Source of the DNA: Caldicellulosiruptor morganii
GTDB lineage: Bacteria > Bacillota > Thermoanaerobacteria > Caldicellulosiruptorales > Caldicellulosiruptoraceae
NCBI RefSeq assembly: GCF_026810225.1
Contig: NZ_CP113865.1
Location: 2,066,001 to 2,130,000, forward strand
Direction: 5' to 3'
DNA length: 64,000 nucleotides
Shown here: positions 8,124 through 18,391 of the stretch, in pieces
How the letters are laid out: each line of letters starts with the position of its first letter
How positions within the stretch are numbered: position 1 is the first letter of the stretch
Made by a program: the position numbers and the translations under genes
Notes under the pieces: generated by a model
Told to the model about the DNA's origin: nothing
The model's input: only the letters and a program-made list of their open reading frames with translations
Database searches by the model: none

Positions 8124-9521
8124 TTATTTTACCCTCTCAACCTTTGTCCCCTGCGGTGTGTCCAAAACTATATAGCCCAAGCTTTTTAGCTCATCTCTTA
8201 TCCTGTCTGCCTCAAGAAAGTTTTTGGCTTTTCTTGCCTCATTTCGCTTTTCAACAAGTTCTAAAATCTCAGGTGGAATTTCATCCTTTTTCTCTTCATA
8301 CTGCTCTAAGATTCCCAAAATGCTGCAAAGCTCTTTTAAAATGTCTTTTGCAAAAATAAGCACTTCTTTTGAACATGTATTTGCGTGTGTATTGATTTCC
8401 CTTACCATCTCAAAAAGATACCCGGTTGCCTCGGCAGTGTTGAGGTCATCTTCCATTGCCTCTATAAACCTTGCCTTAAGAATTTCCAAGGAAGCTTGAA
8501 GTTCTTTGTCGCTGCTGTCTGACATTGTTCCATTTTTGATCAGGTTCTCAAGGTTTTCATAACATGTGTAGATTCTCTTCAAGGCACTTTCTGCCTGCTG
8601 AATCAAATCAATAGAAAAGTTCAGAGGCTTTCTGTAATGAGCCTGGAGCATAAAAAGCCTCAGTGCCTCTGGATGGTACTTTTCAATGATTTCTCTTACA
8701 GTAAAGAAGTTCCCCAGCGACTTTGACATCTTTTCATTGTTTATGTTCACATACCCGTTGTGAAGCCAGAAACGTGCAAATGGTTTTCCTGTTGCTGCCT
8801 CACTTTGGGCAATCTCATTTTCATGATGAGGAAAGATCAAATCCTGCCCGCCTGCGTGAATGTCTATAGTCTCACCAAGGTATTTCATTGCCATAACAGA
8901 ACACTCTATATGCCAGCCGGGTCTGCCCTCGCCCCAGGGTGAGATCCAAGCCGGCTCACCTTGTTTTTTTGCCTTCCACAGAGCAAAGTCAAGCGGGTCC
9001 TCTTTCTTCTCGCCCGGGTCAACACGCGCACCGGCTATCAGCTCTTCAATGTTCTTGTGAGAAAGCTTTCCGTACTCTGCAAATTTTCTTGTTCTAAAAT
9101 ACACATCTCCATCAACAACATATGCATATCCTCTGTCTAAAAGCCTTTGAATAAGGTTTATCATATCTTCAATCTCTTCTGTTGCTCTTGGATTTCTGGT
9201 TGCGCGCCTTACATTTAGCCTGTCTGCGTCTTTATAATACTCGTTTATAAACCTTTCAGCAAGCTCAAAAACGGTTATCCCCTCTTTGTTTGCCCTGTTT
9301 ATCATCTTGTCTTCAATATCAGTAAAGTTCTGGATGTACAAAACCTCATAGCCTTTGTACTCAAAATATCTCCTCAGCGTGTCAAACACGATCAAAGGTC
9401 TTGCATTGCCAATGTGAATAAAGTCATACACCGTCGGTCCACACACATACATCTTCACTTTGCCTTGCTCCAAGGGTTCAAATTCCTCTTTTGTCATTGT
9501 CAGAGTGTTGTAAAGCTTCAT
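8124..9521 (-). CDS. cysS: Cysteinyl-tRNA synthetase
   Basis: A 465-residue class I aminoacyl-tRNA synthetase charging tRNA-Cys. Seen: [18 protein letters not shown] with the HIGH-type box at about 36-39 and a zinc-ligand Cys at about 28, IECSVMA (second zinc Cys, about 208), [15 protein letters not shown] (zinc His) and the KMSKS loop at about 265. The length is normal. Its start overlaps the end of cysE by 44 bases, so it is translated from inside that gene. The gltX-cysE-cysS order is a known Gram-positive operon linking cysteine synthesis and charging. Confidence 0.97.
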   Translation of the reverse strand: MKLYNTLTMTKEEFEPLEQGKVKMYVCGPTVYDFIHIGNARPLIVFDTLRRYFEYKGYEVLYIQNFTDIEDKMINRANKEGITVFELAERFINEYYKDADRLNVRRATRNPRATEEIEDMINLIQRLLDRGYAYVVDGDVYFRTRKFAEYGKLSHKNIEELIAGARVDPGEKKEDPLDFALWKAKKQGEPAWISPWGEGRPGWHIECSVMAMKYLGETIDIHAGGQDLIFPHHENEIAQSEAATGKPFARFWLHNGYVNINNEKMSKSLGNFFTVREIIEKYHPEALRLFMLQAHYRKPLNFSIDLIQQAESALKRIYTCYENLENLIKNGTMSDSSDKELQASLEILKARFIEAMEDDLNTAEATGYLFEMVREINTHANTCSKEVLIFAKDILKELCSILGILEQYEEKKDEIPPEILELVEKRNEARKAKNFLEADRIRDELKSLGYIVLDTPQGTKVERVK

Positions 9522-10182
9522 ACTCCATTAATCTCCTTTCATACTCGGCAAGTTTTTTCTCTAAGGCTTCTATTTTTGCTTCGAGCCTGCAAATCTGCAT
9601 TGCAAGCGGGTCGGGAAATCCCACCTGGTCAAGCTGCTCTTCAACAGATGGTTTTTCCTTTTTTTCTTTTCTGACAACCCTTCCCGGCACACCAACAACA
9701 GTTGAGTTGTCTTCAACCTCACGAAGAACAACTGCATTTGCACCAATTTTTGTATTGTCCCCCACCTTAAAAGGTCCCAAAACCTTTGCACCAGCACCAA
9801 TTAAGACATTGTTGCCAATTGTAGGATGGCGTTTGCCCTTTTCCTTACCTGTCCCCCCCAGTGTGACACCCTGATAAATCAGCACATCATCGCCAATCTC
9901 AGCTGTCTCACCAATAACAACACCCATGCCATGGTCGATAAATACACGCCTGCCAATTTTTGCACCTGGGTGTATTTCAATTCCTGTTTTGTGCCGTGCC
10001 CGCTGAGAAATCCAGCGGGCAATAAAGTACATCCTTCTTTGATAAAACCAGTGAGCAATCCTGTGATAAATTATTGCCCAAAGGCTGGGGTACAAAAGGG
10101 TCTCAAGCCTGCTTTTGCAAGCAGGGTCTTTTTCCATAATTACATCCATCTCTTCTTTTATCATCCTGATGAATCTAAACAT
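9478..10182 (-). CDS. cysE: Serine O-acetyltransferase
   Basis: A 234-residue acyltransferase making O-acetylserine from serine and acetyl-CoA, the first step of cysteine synthesis. The N-terminal helical part is followed by left-handed beta-helix hexapeptide repeats. The family signature [17 protein letters not shown] contains the catalytic His, and [16 protein letters not shown] is the second conserved block. The C-terminal 45 residues are a charged helical extension ending inside the cysS start, so the tail may simply reflect the overlap. It is the middle gene of gltX-cysE-cysS, with about 45 bases after gltX. Confidence 0.95.
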   Translation of the reverse strand: MFRFIRMIKEEMDVIMEKDPACKSRLETLLYPSLWAIIYHRIAHWFYQRRMYFIARWISQRARHKTGIEIHPGAKIGRRVFIDHGMGVVIGETAEIGDDVLIYQGVTLGGTGKEKGKRHPTIGNNVLIGAGAKVLGPFKVGDNTKIGANAVVLREVEDNSTVVGVPGRVVRKEKKEKPSVEEQLDQVGFPDPLAMQICRLEAKIEALEKKLAEYERRLMEYEALQHSDNDKRGI

Positions 10183-10226
10183 ACTCTTTCTTAACTCCTT
10201 CTAAAAAGGCTCAAAATAAATCTAAT

Positions 10227-11684
10227 CTAATTATACCACGTTTTGAAGAATTCCAATCGTTTTAGTATGTTTTCTTTGCCCAGAATTTCTATTATTTCAA
10301 CAAGCTCAGGGCCGTGGGTTTTACCTGTCAGTGCAACTCTTATCGGCATGAACAAATTTTTGCCTTTATACCCTGTTTCTTTTTGTATCTCTTTGAAAAG
10401 AGCTTTGATGGTATCAACCGTCAACTCCCCGGCTTCTTTTATTTTACTTTCAAAGACGTCAATCAAATGCTTTACATGCTCCCACTTCAAGACCTCTTTT
10501 GCATCATTATCTTCTATTTTAACTTCATTGTTAAAAAAGATATCAACTTTATCTTTAATCTGCGCAAGATAATCAAGCCCTTCATACACAGATTTTACAA
10601 TCTTTTTCAGCCACTCAAACTTTTCTTTTGCCTCAGTTTCTTTGATATACCCCGCCTCAACAAGGTAGGGGATACTAAGCATTGTTAGTTCATCCAGGGA
10701 TTTTTGCTTTATATGCTGAGAGTTTATATAGTTTAGTTTGTCAAGGTCAAATATTGCAGGGTTTTTTGAAACCCTCTCAAGTGAAAAGTTTTCAATAAGA
10801 TACTGCATGTCAAATATCTCTATATTCTCTTCCGGCGACCAGCCAAGAAGAGCAAGAAAGTTTATAAGTCCTTCTTTCAAATACCCCTTCTCTCTGTACT
10901 GCTCAACCCAGGTTGAACCATGGCGCTTGGACATCTTTGTTCTGTCTTTTCCCAAAATCAAAGATACATGTGCAAACTGCGGCAGATCAAACCCGAGTGC
11001 GTTGTAAATTAAAATCTGGCGCGGTGTGTTTGAAAGATGCTCTTCACCCCTTATAACATGCGAAATCTTCATCAAATGGTCATCTATAACAACCGCAAAG
11101 TTATATGTTGGAATTCCATCAGACTTGACAATCACAAAATCGCCAATGTCATCGCTTAAAAACTCAACATCACCCCTTACCAGATCATGAACAACTATTT
11201 TCACACCTTCTAGCACTTTGAAACGAACAGCTGGTTTTCTACCCTCTGCCTCGAGTTTTCTCTTTTCTGCATCTGTAAGATTCCTGCACTTTCCGGTGTA
11301 TCTTGGCATTTTTCCCTGACTTAGAAGCTGCTGTCGCTGATATTCCAGCTCTTCTTCTGTGCAGTAGCAATGATATGCGTATCCTTTCTCAAATAGAATG
11401 TCAACATACTTTTTGTAGATATCTACTCTTTCTGTTGAGCGGTATGGTCCATATGGACCGCCCACTTCAACGCCTTCGTCCCATTCAATCCCAAGCCATC
11501 TTAAACTCTCCAAAATAACCTTTTCGGACTCAATAGACGATCTTTCCAAGTCTGTGTCTTCTATCCTTACTATAAACTTTCCGCCGTGTTTTTTTGCAAA
11601 AAGGTAATTAAACAGAGCTGTTCTTGCACCGCCAATGTGAAGGTGCCCTGTTGGACTTGGCGCAAATCTTGTTCTTACTTCCAC
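10227..11684 (-). CDS. gltX: Glutamyl-tRNA synthetase
   Basis: A 485-residue class I synthetase. Seen: RFAPSPTGHLHIGGARTAL with the HIGH box at about 15-18, the CYCTEEELEYQ zinc-like region at about 108-118, and DRTKMSKRHGS at about 245-255. In most Firmicutes this enzyme also misacylates tRNA-Gln, which an amidotransferase then corrects; whether that holds here cannot be read from this window. It is the first gene of the gltX-cysE-cysS operon, with a strong sigma-A promoter about 105 bases upstream. No T-box (GGUGGNACCGCG-type) leader was found. Confidence 0.97.
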   Translation of the reverse strand: MEVRTRFAPSPTGHLHIGGARTALFNYLFAKKHGGKFIVRIEDTDLERSSIESEKVILESLRWLGIEWDEGVEVGGPYGPYRSTERVDIYKKYVDILFEKGYAYHCYCTEEELEYQRQQLLSQGKMPRYTGKCRNLTDAEKRKLEAEGRKPAVRFKVLEGVKIVVHDLVRGDVEFLSDDIGDFVIVKSDGIPTYNFAVVIDDHLMKISHVIRGEEHLSNTPRQILIYNALGFDLPQFAHVSLILGKDRTKMSKRHGSTWVEQYREKGYLKEGLINFLALLGWSPEENIEIFDMQYLIENFSLERVSKNPAIFDLDKLNYINSQHIKQKSLDELTMLSIPYLVEAGYIKETEAKEKFEWLKKIVKSVYEGLDYLAQIKDKVDIFFNNEVKIEDNDAKEVLKWEHVKHLIDVFESKIKEAGELTVDTIKALFKEIQKETGYKGKNLFMPIRVALTGKTHGPELVEIIEILGKENILKRLEFFKTWYN

Positions 11685-11786
11685 TTTGTTCAGTCCCCTC
11701 TTTTGAATTTTATGAGTTATTTTCTATCTTAACAAGTCATTTATTTTACCTTGGAATGTGAATTAAAAACATCTTCTCTTTTTTAA

Positions 11787-11815
11787 AGTATAAACTTTGA
11801 AAAATCTGTAGTCAA
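11787..11815 (-). promoter_or_regulatory. Sigma-A-type promoter of gltX-cysE-cysS
   Basis: On the minus strand TTGACT (11815-11810) and TATACT (11792-11787) are 17 bases apart, about 100 bases ahead of gltX. Confidence 0.7.
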
Positions 11816-11829
11816 TCAAAAAATAAAAG

Positions 11830-12349
11830 AGGTGAATATTAGAAAAGGCTCAGGAGAAGATACTTTAGCCCCATAAATGGTAACGTATAAATTTACAATA
11901 AACTTTAATAACTGAATACTGTGAAGAAAGCATGAAAAGCTGCCTCATTTTATTACCTTCTCAGAAAATTTGCGTGTCTGATAGTAAACTACTGCGTACC
12001 TGCAACAAACTCAACAATTATGTAACATGCTTTTACCTCATCAGCTGTGTAGTTGATGTAAATGTTTTAATAGTAATTTTTTCTTTTATTCTCTATTATT
12101 GTAAATACCTTTCTACACTTTTGATATTACTTTTCCCTACCTGTGCTCAAAAAAAATAATTCTCAGTACTTAACTGATTTTGGGAAGCATCTGGTAAAAC
12201 TTTTGTAACCCCCCTCATAATTAGTTAGGTCAATTTGTTCAAAAAAATCGCTCTAAAAGCATTTTAGAAGGTTTGGAGCTAAAATTAATAACATAGGTTG
12301 CTCGTCTTAAATTGCGATAAGCAAAAACTAATGTAGGGAATGTCCTCAC
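11830..12349. other. Intergenic stretch without a recognisable gene
   Basis: About 520 AT-rich bases between the gltX promoter and the terminator of the repeat-protein gene. The only open frame of note (11932-12159, plus strand) encodes a low-complexity hydrophobic peptide without a ribosome binding site, and I do not believe it. No tRNA, riboswitch motif or recognisable transposase fragment was seen. Given the nearby istB remnant it may be decayed mobile DNA. Confidence 0.4.
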
Positions 12350-12380
12350 AATAAAATAAAAAAAGGCCATATAAGGCCTA
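12350..12380 (-). terminator. Terminator of the repeat-protein gene
   Basis: AGGCC-ATATAA-GGCCT is a short perfect stem; read on the minus strand it is followed by CCTTTTTTTATTTTATT. It lies about 80 bases past the stop of the BIG2 gene. Confidence 0.55.
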
Positions 12381-12456
12381 AATTTAAATTAAGCATCTGA
12401 CATTTATTTTGATAAGCTACTATATCCACACTATTAAAACCCTAATCTTAAAATTA

Positions 12457-14064
12457 TTATTTCACTACAACTTTACAAGTTGCTTTATAGCCACCATCTA
12501 CTGTCCTAACTGTTATTGTTGCTGTTCCTTTATCTAATGCTGTTAAGTTTCCATTAGAATCAACTTTTACAACCTTTGAATTACTTGATGTCCATGTTAC
12601 TCCTCTGTTTGTTGCATTACTTGGAATAACTGTTGCAATTAGTTTATCTTTTGCTCCTTCTTTGAGTGTTATATTTGTTTTATTTAGTTTTACTCCATTC
12701 ACTTTTATTACTTTTATTTGTTTTGATATTTTCACTATTATTGCATCCCTATCACCTTTGTTTAACCCTGCCATGTCTCCATCATTAGAATATGAATACC
12801 CTACTGCTATATATCCTCCGTCTGGTGTTATTGCTACTTCATTGAAATAATCACCACTGCTTCCACCAAAACTTTTCTTCCATTCCATTTTTCCTTCTAT
12901 GTTATATTTTACTATCATTGCATCACTATCACCTTTATTTAACCCTGTCATATCTCCACCATCAGACGTTGAAAACCCTACTGCTGTACATCCTCTATCT
13001 GGTGTTACTGCTACTCCACAAAAATAATCCACCTTACTTCCACCAAAACCCTTCTTCCATTTTATATTTCCTTTTGAATCATATCTCACTATTATTGCGT
13101 CAAAATCATCTTTATTTAACCCTACCATATCTCCATCGGCAGAATTAGAGCTCCCCACTGCTATACATCCCCCATCTGGTGTTACTGATACTCCAAAAAA
13201 ATAATCCACCTTACTTCCACCAAAACTTTTCTTCCATTTTATTTTCCCTTCTTTGTTATATTTTACTATTATTGCATCGATATCACCTTTACTTAAACCT
13301 GCCATATCTCTATCGTTAGATTCTGAATATCCTACCGCTATACATCCTCCATCTGGTGTTACTGCTACTTCATTAAAAAAATCTCTGTTACTTCCACCAA
13401 AACTCTTCTTCCATTCTAATTTTCCTTCTTTGTTATATTTTACTATTATTGCGTCACTATCACCTTTACTTAACCCTAACATATCTTCATCATCAGACGC
13501 TGAAAATCCTACTGCTATACATCCTCCATCTGGCGTTATTGCTACTCCAAAGAATTGATCCAAACTATCTCCACCAAAACTCTTCTTCCATTTTATATTT
13601 CCCTTCGAATCATATTTCACTACTATTGCGTCAAAATCATCTTTATTTAACCCTGCCATATCTCCATCGGAAGAGCTTGAAGCCCCCACTGCTATACATC
13701 CTCCATCTGGTGTTACTGCTACTCCTTCAAATTTATCTAACCCACTTCCACCAAAACCCTTCTTCCATTTTATATTTCCTTTTGAATCATATCTCACTAT
13801 TATTGCGTCAAAATCACCTTTATTTAACCCTGCCATATCTCTATCGGCAGAATTAGAGCTCCCTACTGCTATACATCCCCCATCTGGTGTTACTGATACT
13901 CCAAAAAACTGATCCCACTTTTTCCCACCAAAACTTTTATAAACTACGGCAATTCCATTATTTGTCTGTGCTTTAACCCTCATTATTGGTGTTGCAAATA
14001 TTAGTTGGAATAAAAATAGTGTTAAAATAAAAAATGAAATTAAGCGTAAATTTTTAGGTTTCAT
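12457..14064 (-). CDS. Secreted protein with seven 59-residue repeats and a C-terminal BIG2 domain
   Basis: 535 residues. A signal peptide (about 1-32, with RLISFFILTLFLFQLIFA) is followed by seven tandem repeats of exactly 59 residues (about 42-450). Each reads roughly KKSFGGS..D.F..VAVTP, then DGGCIAVG.S.S.DGDM, then GLNKGD.DAIIVKY. The spacing suggests a beta-propeller, one blade per repeat. A C-terminal bacterial Ig-like group 2 (BIG2) domain (about 455-535) contains VTWTSSNSKVVKVDSNG. It is likely surface-exposed and adhesive or carbohydrate-contacting; that is inference. The DNA repeat is 177 bases and well conserved, so copy number could vary by recombination. Confidence 0.85.
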   Translation of the reverse strand: MKPKNLRLISFFILTLFLFQLIFATPIMRVKAQTNNGIAVVYKSFGGKKWDQFFGVSVTPDGGCIAVGSSNSADRDMAGLNKGDFDAIIVRYDSKGNIKWKKGFGGSGLDKFEGVAVTPDGGCIAVGASSSSDGDMAGLNKDDFDAIVVKYDSKGNIKWKKSFGGDSLDQFFGVAITPDGGCIAVGFSASDDEDMLGLSKGDSDAIIVKYNKEGKLEWKKSFGGSNRDFFNEVAVTPDGGCIAVGYSESNDRDMAGLSKGDIDAIIVKYNKEGKIKWKKSFGGSKVDYFFGVSVTPDGGCIAVGSSNSADGDMVGLNKDDFDAIIVRYDSKGNIKWKKGFGGSKVDYFCGVAVTPDRGCTAVGFSTSDGGDMTGLNKGDSDAMIVKYNIEGKMEWKKSFGGSSGDYFNEVAITPDGGYIAVGYSYSNDGDMAGLNKGDRDAIIVKISKQIKVIKVNGVKLNKTNITLKEGAKDKLIATVIPSNATNRGVTWTSSNSKVVKVDSNGNLTALDKGTATITVRTVDGGYKATCKVVVK

Positions 14065-14170
14065 ATTAACCCTCCTTTTTGCTTTGTTGTATTATGTTAG
14101 AAGATTAAGCTTACTTATACTTCCCATTAACTTCTATATTATAGCTTGTTAATAAAGATGTCAATATTTA

Positions 14171-14326
14171 TCATTTTATCAATACCTTTATTAATATCTC
14201 AAAAAACTCTTGATAAGTGTAGTTATTTTTAATAGCTTTCTTCATCCTTAAATTAAAACTTTTTATTATTCCAGATAATTTCAAAGCCTTCAGCTTCTCC
14301 TTCTGTAGTTTTTTCATACTTTCCAT
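14171..14326 (-). pseudogene. IS21-family IstB N-terminal remnant
   Basis: A 51-residue minus-strand frame starting MESMKKLQKEKLKALKLSGI, with FNLRMKKAIKNNYTYQEFFE following. The pattern (LK.L.L.GI...F..R...A......YQEFFE.L) is that of the N-terminus of IstB, the AAA+ helper of IS21 transposition. It stops where IstB would continue for another 190 residues, and no ATPase motif follows. No istA was found nearby. I read it as debris of a lost IS21 element between the repeat-protein gene and the truncated DUF6062-like gene. Confidence 0.5.
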
Positions 14327-14398
14327 TCTACACTACAGAAAGTTTCATTTTAAGTAGCTAATGGGGATTTTTCAATTTCATTTCTGATAATTTTATTA

Positions 14399-14815
14399 TT
14401 AACACTTAGCAAATGCAGATTTAAATTGAGGTGAAGTGGCAAAAAAGTAGGAAAACGCTCTTGTGTAGGTGTCTTCAAAGCTCTGTTCTTTTTCACAAAA
14501 GACGCAGATATTTTGTCCTTGAGCTTTCTTTTTGCGAGGCAATATCTCAATATGGTGGTTGTTTTTAAAACTTCTAAGCAAATCCGAATATATAATGGCA
14601 TGGGCAAGCACATCTCCAAACGACTCCAACTTTCTTGCATGCCCTGGACAAATTCCACCCTTTCTTATTCTGTCACGTAAGCTGTAGTCGTTTACTGATT
14701 CATACAGAAAATCATCAAAAAACTTATCCATTGCCCTGTTTTTAAGATGGCATACAATGCACCTGTCTTCTTTGAAGTTTTCTATCATCTCAAAATACAC
14801 TATGTCCAAGGTCAA
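14399..14815 (-). CDS. DUF6062-like cysteine-rich protein, apparently C-terminally truncated
   Basis: 138 residues with three Cys/His blocks: CIVCHLKNRAMDKFFDDFLY (about 18-37), GICPGHARKL (about 53-62) and ICVFCEKEQSFEDTY (about 101-115). The pattern CxxC, CxxH, CxxC resembles DUF6062, whose members usually have a fourth C..H block and about 220-240 residues. Here the frame stops right where GLC..H would follow (FKSAFAKC-stop), and an IS21 remnant lies just beyond, so truncation is likely. The start is TTG at 14815 (or 14809) behind GGGGGG. The gene sits directly under a fluoride riboswitch. Confidence 0.55.
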   Translation of the reverse strand: MTLDIVYFEMIENFKEDRCIVCHLKNRAMDKFFDDFLYESVNDYSLRDRIRKGGICPGHARKLESFGDVLAHAIIYSDLLRSFKNNHHIEILPRKKKAQGQNICVFCEKEQSFEDTYTRAFSYFFATSPQFKSAFAKC

Positions 14816-14854
14816 TCCCCCCCAGAGTACTCAAAAATAAGAGCTTATTAAAAG

Positions 14855-14955
14855 CAAAAAACTCCTGCCCGCATCTTTTTAAATACGGACAGGAGTTATC
14901 AGCCACAAGCCATTTTCTATTGCCGTGGCATTTTTAGGCGAACTCCATCGCCTCT
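14855..14955 (-). ncRNA. Fluoride (crcB-type) riboswitch upstream of the DUF6062-like gene
   Basis: On the minus strand GGCGATGGAGTTCGCC (the aptamer signature, about 14954-14939) is followed by a TGCC..GGC stem and CTGATAACTCCTG, close to the consensus CTGATGACTCCTA. ACTCCTGTCCG then pairs with CGGGCAGGAGT followed by TTTTTT, an overlapping intrinsic terminator, so this is a transcription-off switch turned on by fluoride. A promoter TTGACT (15009-15004), 17 bases, TATAAT (14986-14981) lies upstream. It matches, with small changes, the second copy in this window ahead of crcB. Confidence 0.85.
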
Positions 14956-15021
14956 ATATTCACTTTTTTCTTTCAATTTTATTATATGAAGTTTTGATAT
15001 TTTAGTCAATAATTAGTTTTA

Positions 15022-17076
15022 TTACTCTTTTGGGACAACTGATGGGTCAATCAAGCTCCAGAACGCAAACTTTGGCTGGTAGTCTTTGTCGAACAAAAGT
15101 GGCATATCTCCCCGTAGCCATGAGTAATCATCCTTCAGTCCCCAGAATGTAACACTTGTAACTACATTTCTGTACTTTTTCAAAACGTCAAAAATTGCTT
15201 TTAATTTTTGTGCCTGCTGAACCAAAAGATAGCGATTGTATGCATCATCATCGGTCATGTTTTTAGCAATACTTATATCAATTTCTGTGAAGTGTATTTC
15301 AAGTCCTGGAATCCTGCTAAATAATTTGACAGTCTCCTCAATTTCACTCACATCCGGCCAGTCAAGTGAAATATGGCACTGAAGCCCAACACCATGAACT
15401 GGCACACCTTTTGCTTTTAAATTTTTAATTAGTTTGTATATAAATTCTCTCTTGTATGGGTCTTCTGTACTGTAGTCATTGTAGAAAAGCTTTGCTTTCG
15501 GGTCTGCTTCATGCGCCCAGATAAATGCCTTTTCAATGTACTCCGGTCCCAAGATATTGTACCAGTCACTTCTTCTATACCCATCCGGCTGATTCTCATC
15601 AATCGCCTCATTCACAACGTCCCATGCATATACTTTCCCCTTATACCTGCCAACAACTATCTGGATATGCTTCTTTAGCCTATCCAATAGTATTTTCTTG
15701 TCCTTCTCACTGTTAGTAAGTTTTTCGCCTGTTTCAGGATTTGTAAAGAACCAGCTCGGGGTTTGCTGATGCCAAACAAGGGTGTGCCCTCGCAGCGAGA
15801 TATTGTTCTTTTTGCAAAAATCTACATACTCATCTGCAATGCTAAAGCTAAAACCACCTTCATAGGGCTGAAGGCTCTCTGGTTTCATTTCGTTCTCCGG
15901 TGTTATGCTGTTGAAATGCCTTTTTATCACTTCCACATCAACTGGATTTGTCAGAGCCCTGTAGGGCACAGCAACTCCAATCTTGAAATAGTTTTTGTAC
16001 TTTTCACAAAGTGATGGCAGATTATAATCAGGCACAGGCTGCCCCCAATTTTCATCTGAGATTGAATAAAGGTCCAAATAATAGGAGATTGCAGCAGCTG
16101 GCTTTACAAAAAAGCTAACATCTTTTGCAGAAAACCTGGTGTCAAGATCAAGAGTTGCAAAAAGCTGCGTCCACTTTTTGGGTGCAACATTCTGTTTTGC
16201 CAAAACAATCTCTTTTGTCGATTTTCCATCGTTTAGCTTTATGCCTGCTGAAAAATTAACAGGCTTTGAACTGTCCTGGTAAACAAGCAGTGAAAAATCA
16301 TATGTCCCTCCCTTTTGCAGCAGGCCCTTTATTGGAAAGAGAATCTTCCCATTCTTGGTCTTTTGAGATGGCTGAACTTTGAGACTGTAAGCGCTGCTGT
16401 AAGCTCTATCCTTTGCAAGTGTTATTTTGCAGTTTTTATCTTCAGGCAAAAAACCGCCAGTATTTTTGTTTTCGAAATTCTCCTGTTTGAGAACATAAGC
16501 ATTTTCCAAGTCCTTTATTGTAAACAGGTCAATGTAAAATGAGTCGCTTTTGCTTGTTGGCATGTTAACAATCAAATTGATCCTCTTTGCCTTTTTATAA
16601 TTTGAAGCCTGAACTTTTGCACTCACCTTTGTCCATATGTTTGGCAAAAGCACCTTTTCAGCAGCAATAACCTGATTTTTATCATTTGAATCTAAAATTT
16701 CTAAGGTTACAGAAATTCTTTGAAGTTTTTTTGTGGTTTGTAAAACATAAAAAGAAACTTCATACTCTCTTGAGAAGTCTAAAAACTTTGTAATATCAAC
16801 TATAACTCCGTCATTTGCATTTTTTCTTCCTGCTACCAGAACCGAAAACGTCCCCTCTGCACAAGTAGAATTTGTAACCTTTAATACAACATTGGATGGA
16901 TATTTTGCAAGTGGAGAGACACTTTTGTTTTCAAAATTGTATTCAATGTATTTACTTTTGGAAGCCAATTGGTTTGCAGATGAATAAGTTATAAATTTCA
17001 ATGATACTATGGCGTTTATTAAAAACAGCATGGCAAGAATAAAAACCAGCTTCCGACTTTTCAGGCTTCTCATCAT
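15022..17076 (-). CDS. Secreted GH10 endo-beta-1,4-xylanase with two CBM22-like modules
   Basis: 684 residues. A signal peptide (about 1-35) is followed by two beta-sandwich modules of the CBM22/CBM4_9 type (about 38-185 and 195-345), then a GH10 TIM barrel (about 360-680). The acid/base Glu is in WDVVNEAID and the nucleophile Glu in [19 protein letters not shown] and [11 protein letters not shown] are further GH10 landmarks. It cuts the xylan backbone outside the cell. I start it at ATG 17076, 10 bases after AAGGAG, not at the longer frame start at 17127 inside the ROK gene. It is the last gene of the xylooligosaccharide operon. Confidence 0.95.
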   Translation of the reverse strand: MMRSLKSRKLVFILAMLFLINAIVSLKFITYSSANQLASKSKYIEYNFENKSVSPLAKYPSNVVLKVTNSTCAEGTFSVLVAGRKNANDGVIVDITKFLDFSREYEVSFYVLQTTKKLQRISVTLEILDSNDKNQVIAAEKVLLPNIWTKVSAKVQASNYKKAKRINLIVNMPTSKSDSFYIDLFTIKDLENAYVLKQENFENKNTGGFLPEDKNCKITLAKDRAYSSAYSLKVQPSQKTKNGKILFPIKGLLQKGGTYDFSLLVYQDSSKPVNFSAGIKLNDGKSTKEIVLAKQNVAPKKWTQLFATLDLDTRFSAKDVSFFVKPAAAISYYLDLYSISDENWGQPVPDYNLPSLCEKYKNYFKIGVAVPYRALTNPVDVEVIKRHFNSITPENEMKPESLQPYEGGFSFSIADEYVDFCKKNNISLRGHTLVWHQQTPSWFFTNPETGEKLTNSEKDKKILLDRLKKHIQIVVGRYKGKVYAWDVVNEAIDENQPDGYRRSDWYNILGPEYIEKAFIWAHEADPKAKLFYNDYSTEDPYKREFIYKLIKNLKAKGVPVHGVGLQCHISLDWPDVSEIEETVKLFSRIPGLEIHFTEIDISIAKNMTDDDAYNRYLLVQQAQKLKAIFDVLKKYRNVVTSVTFWGLKDDYSWLRGDMPLLFDKDYQPKFAFWSLIDPSVVPKE

Positions 17077-17104
17077 CAAATAAACACTCCTTTTAAAACT
17101 TTTC

Positions 17105-18304
17105 TTATACATAATCAGGGAATGCAAGCATATCAGAAATCACCATTGCAACACATCCCAGTACACAGGCTCTGTCTTTTAGCTTTGAAACTTCAACTCT
17201 TACATGATGGTACTGGGTTATAAATGCTCTTTTATATACAATTCTTCTCAGCTCTTCTAAAAACAAATCACCCATAAATGATGCTTTATTGCCTATTACA
17301 ACTATATCAGGATTAAATATATTGACCAAATTGGCAATACCTATACCAAGCTTATTAGCAATATCTGTGATAGCATTCATAGCTACTCTGCTTCTTTGCA
17401 AGGCAGACTGGATTATATAACCTGCATCCATCTCTTCAACCGTATCCCTGTTTATATATTCATCTTCTACTCCACTTTCCACAAGTGTCTTTATAAGACT
17501 CAAAAGAGCCCTTTCTGATGCAAAGTTCTCTAAGCACCCGACATTACCACAGCTGCATACATCATCGTTAAAATCAATTGTCATATGTCCAACTTCTCCA
17601 GCAAACCCCTTTGCACCTCTGTAAACCTCTTCACCAATTACAATCCCGGCACCAATACCTATGCCAACACTTACATATAAAAGGTGGGAAACATCTCCCC
17701 ATCCACCAAACCATTTTTCGCCCAAAGCACCTGCGTTTGCTTCATTGTCTATATATACTGGAAGCCCAAACCTGCTTTCAACCATCCTTTTCAAAGGTAC
17801 ATCCTGCCATTTCAAATTTGGTGCTAAAAGCACAGTTCCGGAGTTTTTTTCAACAATACCTGGAACTCCTATCCCTATTCCAAGTATTCCCTTTTGTGTT
17901 GGTGGAGCAGCTTTTATTGCTTCTTCAATTATCATAAAAAGGCTTTCCAGAATCTTTTCCTGTTTTTCACCAAGTTTGATAGCCATATTTCTTTCCCAGA
18001 TAATCTCACCAATAAAATTTGTCAAAATCAAATGAATATAGTTAACACCAAGGTCAATCCCTATGATGAGCCCCACATTTTTGTTAACTTCAAGTAAGAC
18101 CGGCCTTCTTCCACCTTTTGAATGCCCGTATCCTTTTTCTATCACAAATCCCTCTTTTATGAGCTCATCAGTAAGATTTGATACAGTTGCTTTATTTAAA
18201 TCTACAAGTCTTGAAATTTTAGCTCTCGAAATTGTTCTATGATCCAATATTGTTTTTAAAATCAACAGCTTGTTGATTTGCTTAATTAATGCGTGATTTC
18301 CCAT
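17105..18304 (-). CDS. xylR: ROK-family transcriptional repressor (XylR-like)
   Basis: 399 residues. A winged helix at about 15-60 ([20 protein letters not shown]) is followed by a ROK sugar-kinase-like domain: [10 protein letters not shown] (about 84), [13 protein letters not shown] (about 190-202) and the zinc motif [15 protein letters not shown] (about 254-268). The start at 18304 gives the usual [12 protein letters not shown] opening. It sits between the permease genes and the xylanase gene. A palindrome almost identical in form to Bacillus xylO lies upstream of the first gene of the operon. I infer that it represses this operon and is released by xylose or a xylooligosaccharide. Confidence 0.9.
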   Translation of the reverse strand: MGNHALIKQINKLLILKTILDHRTISRAKISRLVDLNKATVSNLTDELIKEGFVIEKGYGHSKGGRRPVLLEVNKNVGLIIGIDLGVNYIHLILTNFIGEIIWERNMAIKLGEKQEKILESLFMIIEEAIKAAPPTQKGILGIGIGVPGIVEKNSGTVLLAPNLKWQDVPLKRMVESRFGLPVYIDNEANAGALGEKWFGGWGDVSHLLYVSVGIGIGAGIVIGEEVYRGAKGFAGEVGHMTIDFNDDVCSCGNVGCLENFASERALLSLIKTLVESGVEDEYINRDTVEEMDAGYIIQSALQRSRVAMNAITDIANKLGIGIANLVNIFNPDIVVIGNKASFMGDLFLEELRRIVYKRAFITQYHHVRVEVSKLKDRACVLGCVAMVISDMLAFPDYV

Positions 18305-18391
18305 CTTCCCTTTATCCTTTATTCTAATTGTTGTTTGAAAAATATTATAATGTAAAATCCTCAAACAATGAAATACCCTCAAACCACTGGT

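Noticed and set aside
11685..11830. T-box leader ahead of gltX
   Set aside because: The antiterminator consensus (GGUGGNACCGCG type) and specifier stem are absent; the promoter lies only about 100 bases upstream.
11932..12159. 75-residue plus-strand open frame
   Set aside because: No ribosome binding site, no recognisable domain, AT-rich and hydrophobic by composition.
12918..13856. Plus-strand open frames with repeated LYLTLPYLHRQN-like peptides
   Set aside because: They are antisense shadows of the 177-base repeats of the secreted protein gene and have no ribosome binding sites.
12500..14000. Regularly spaced direct repeats suggestive of CRISPR
   Set aside because: The period is 177 bases, the whole unit is repeated without unique spacers, and it encodes an in-frame protein repeat.
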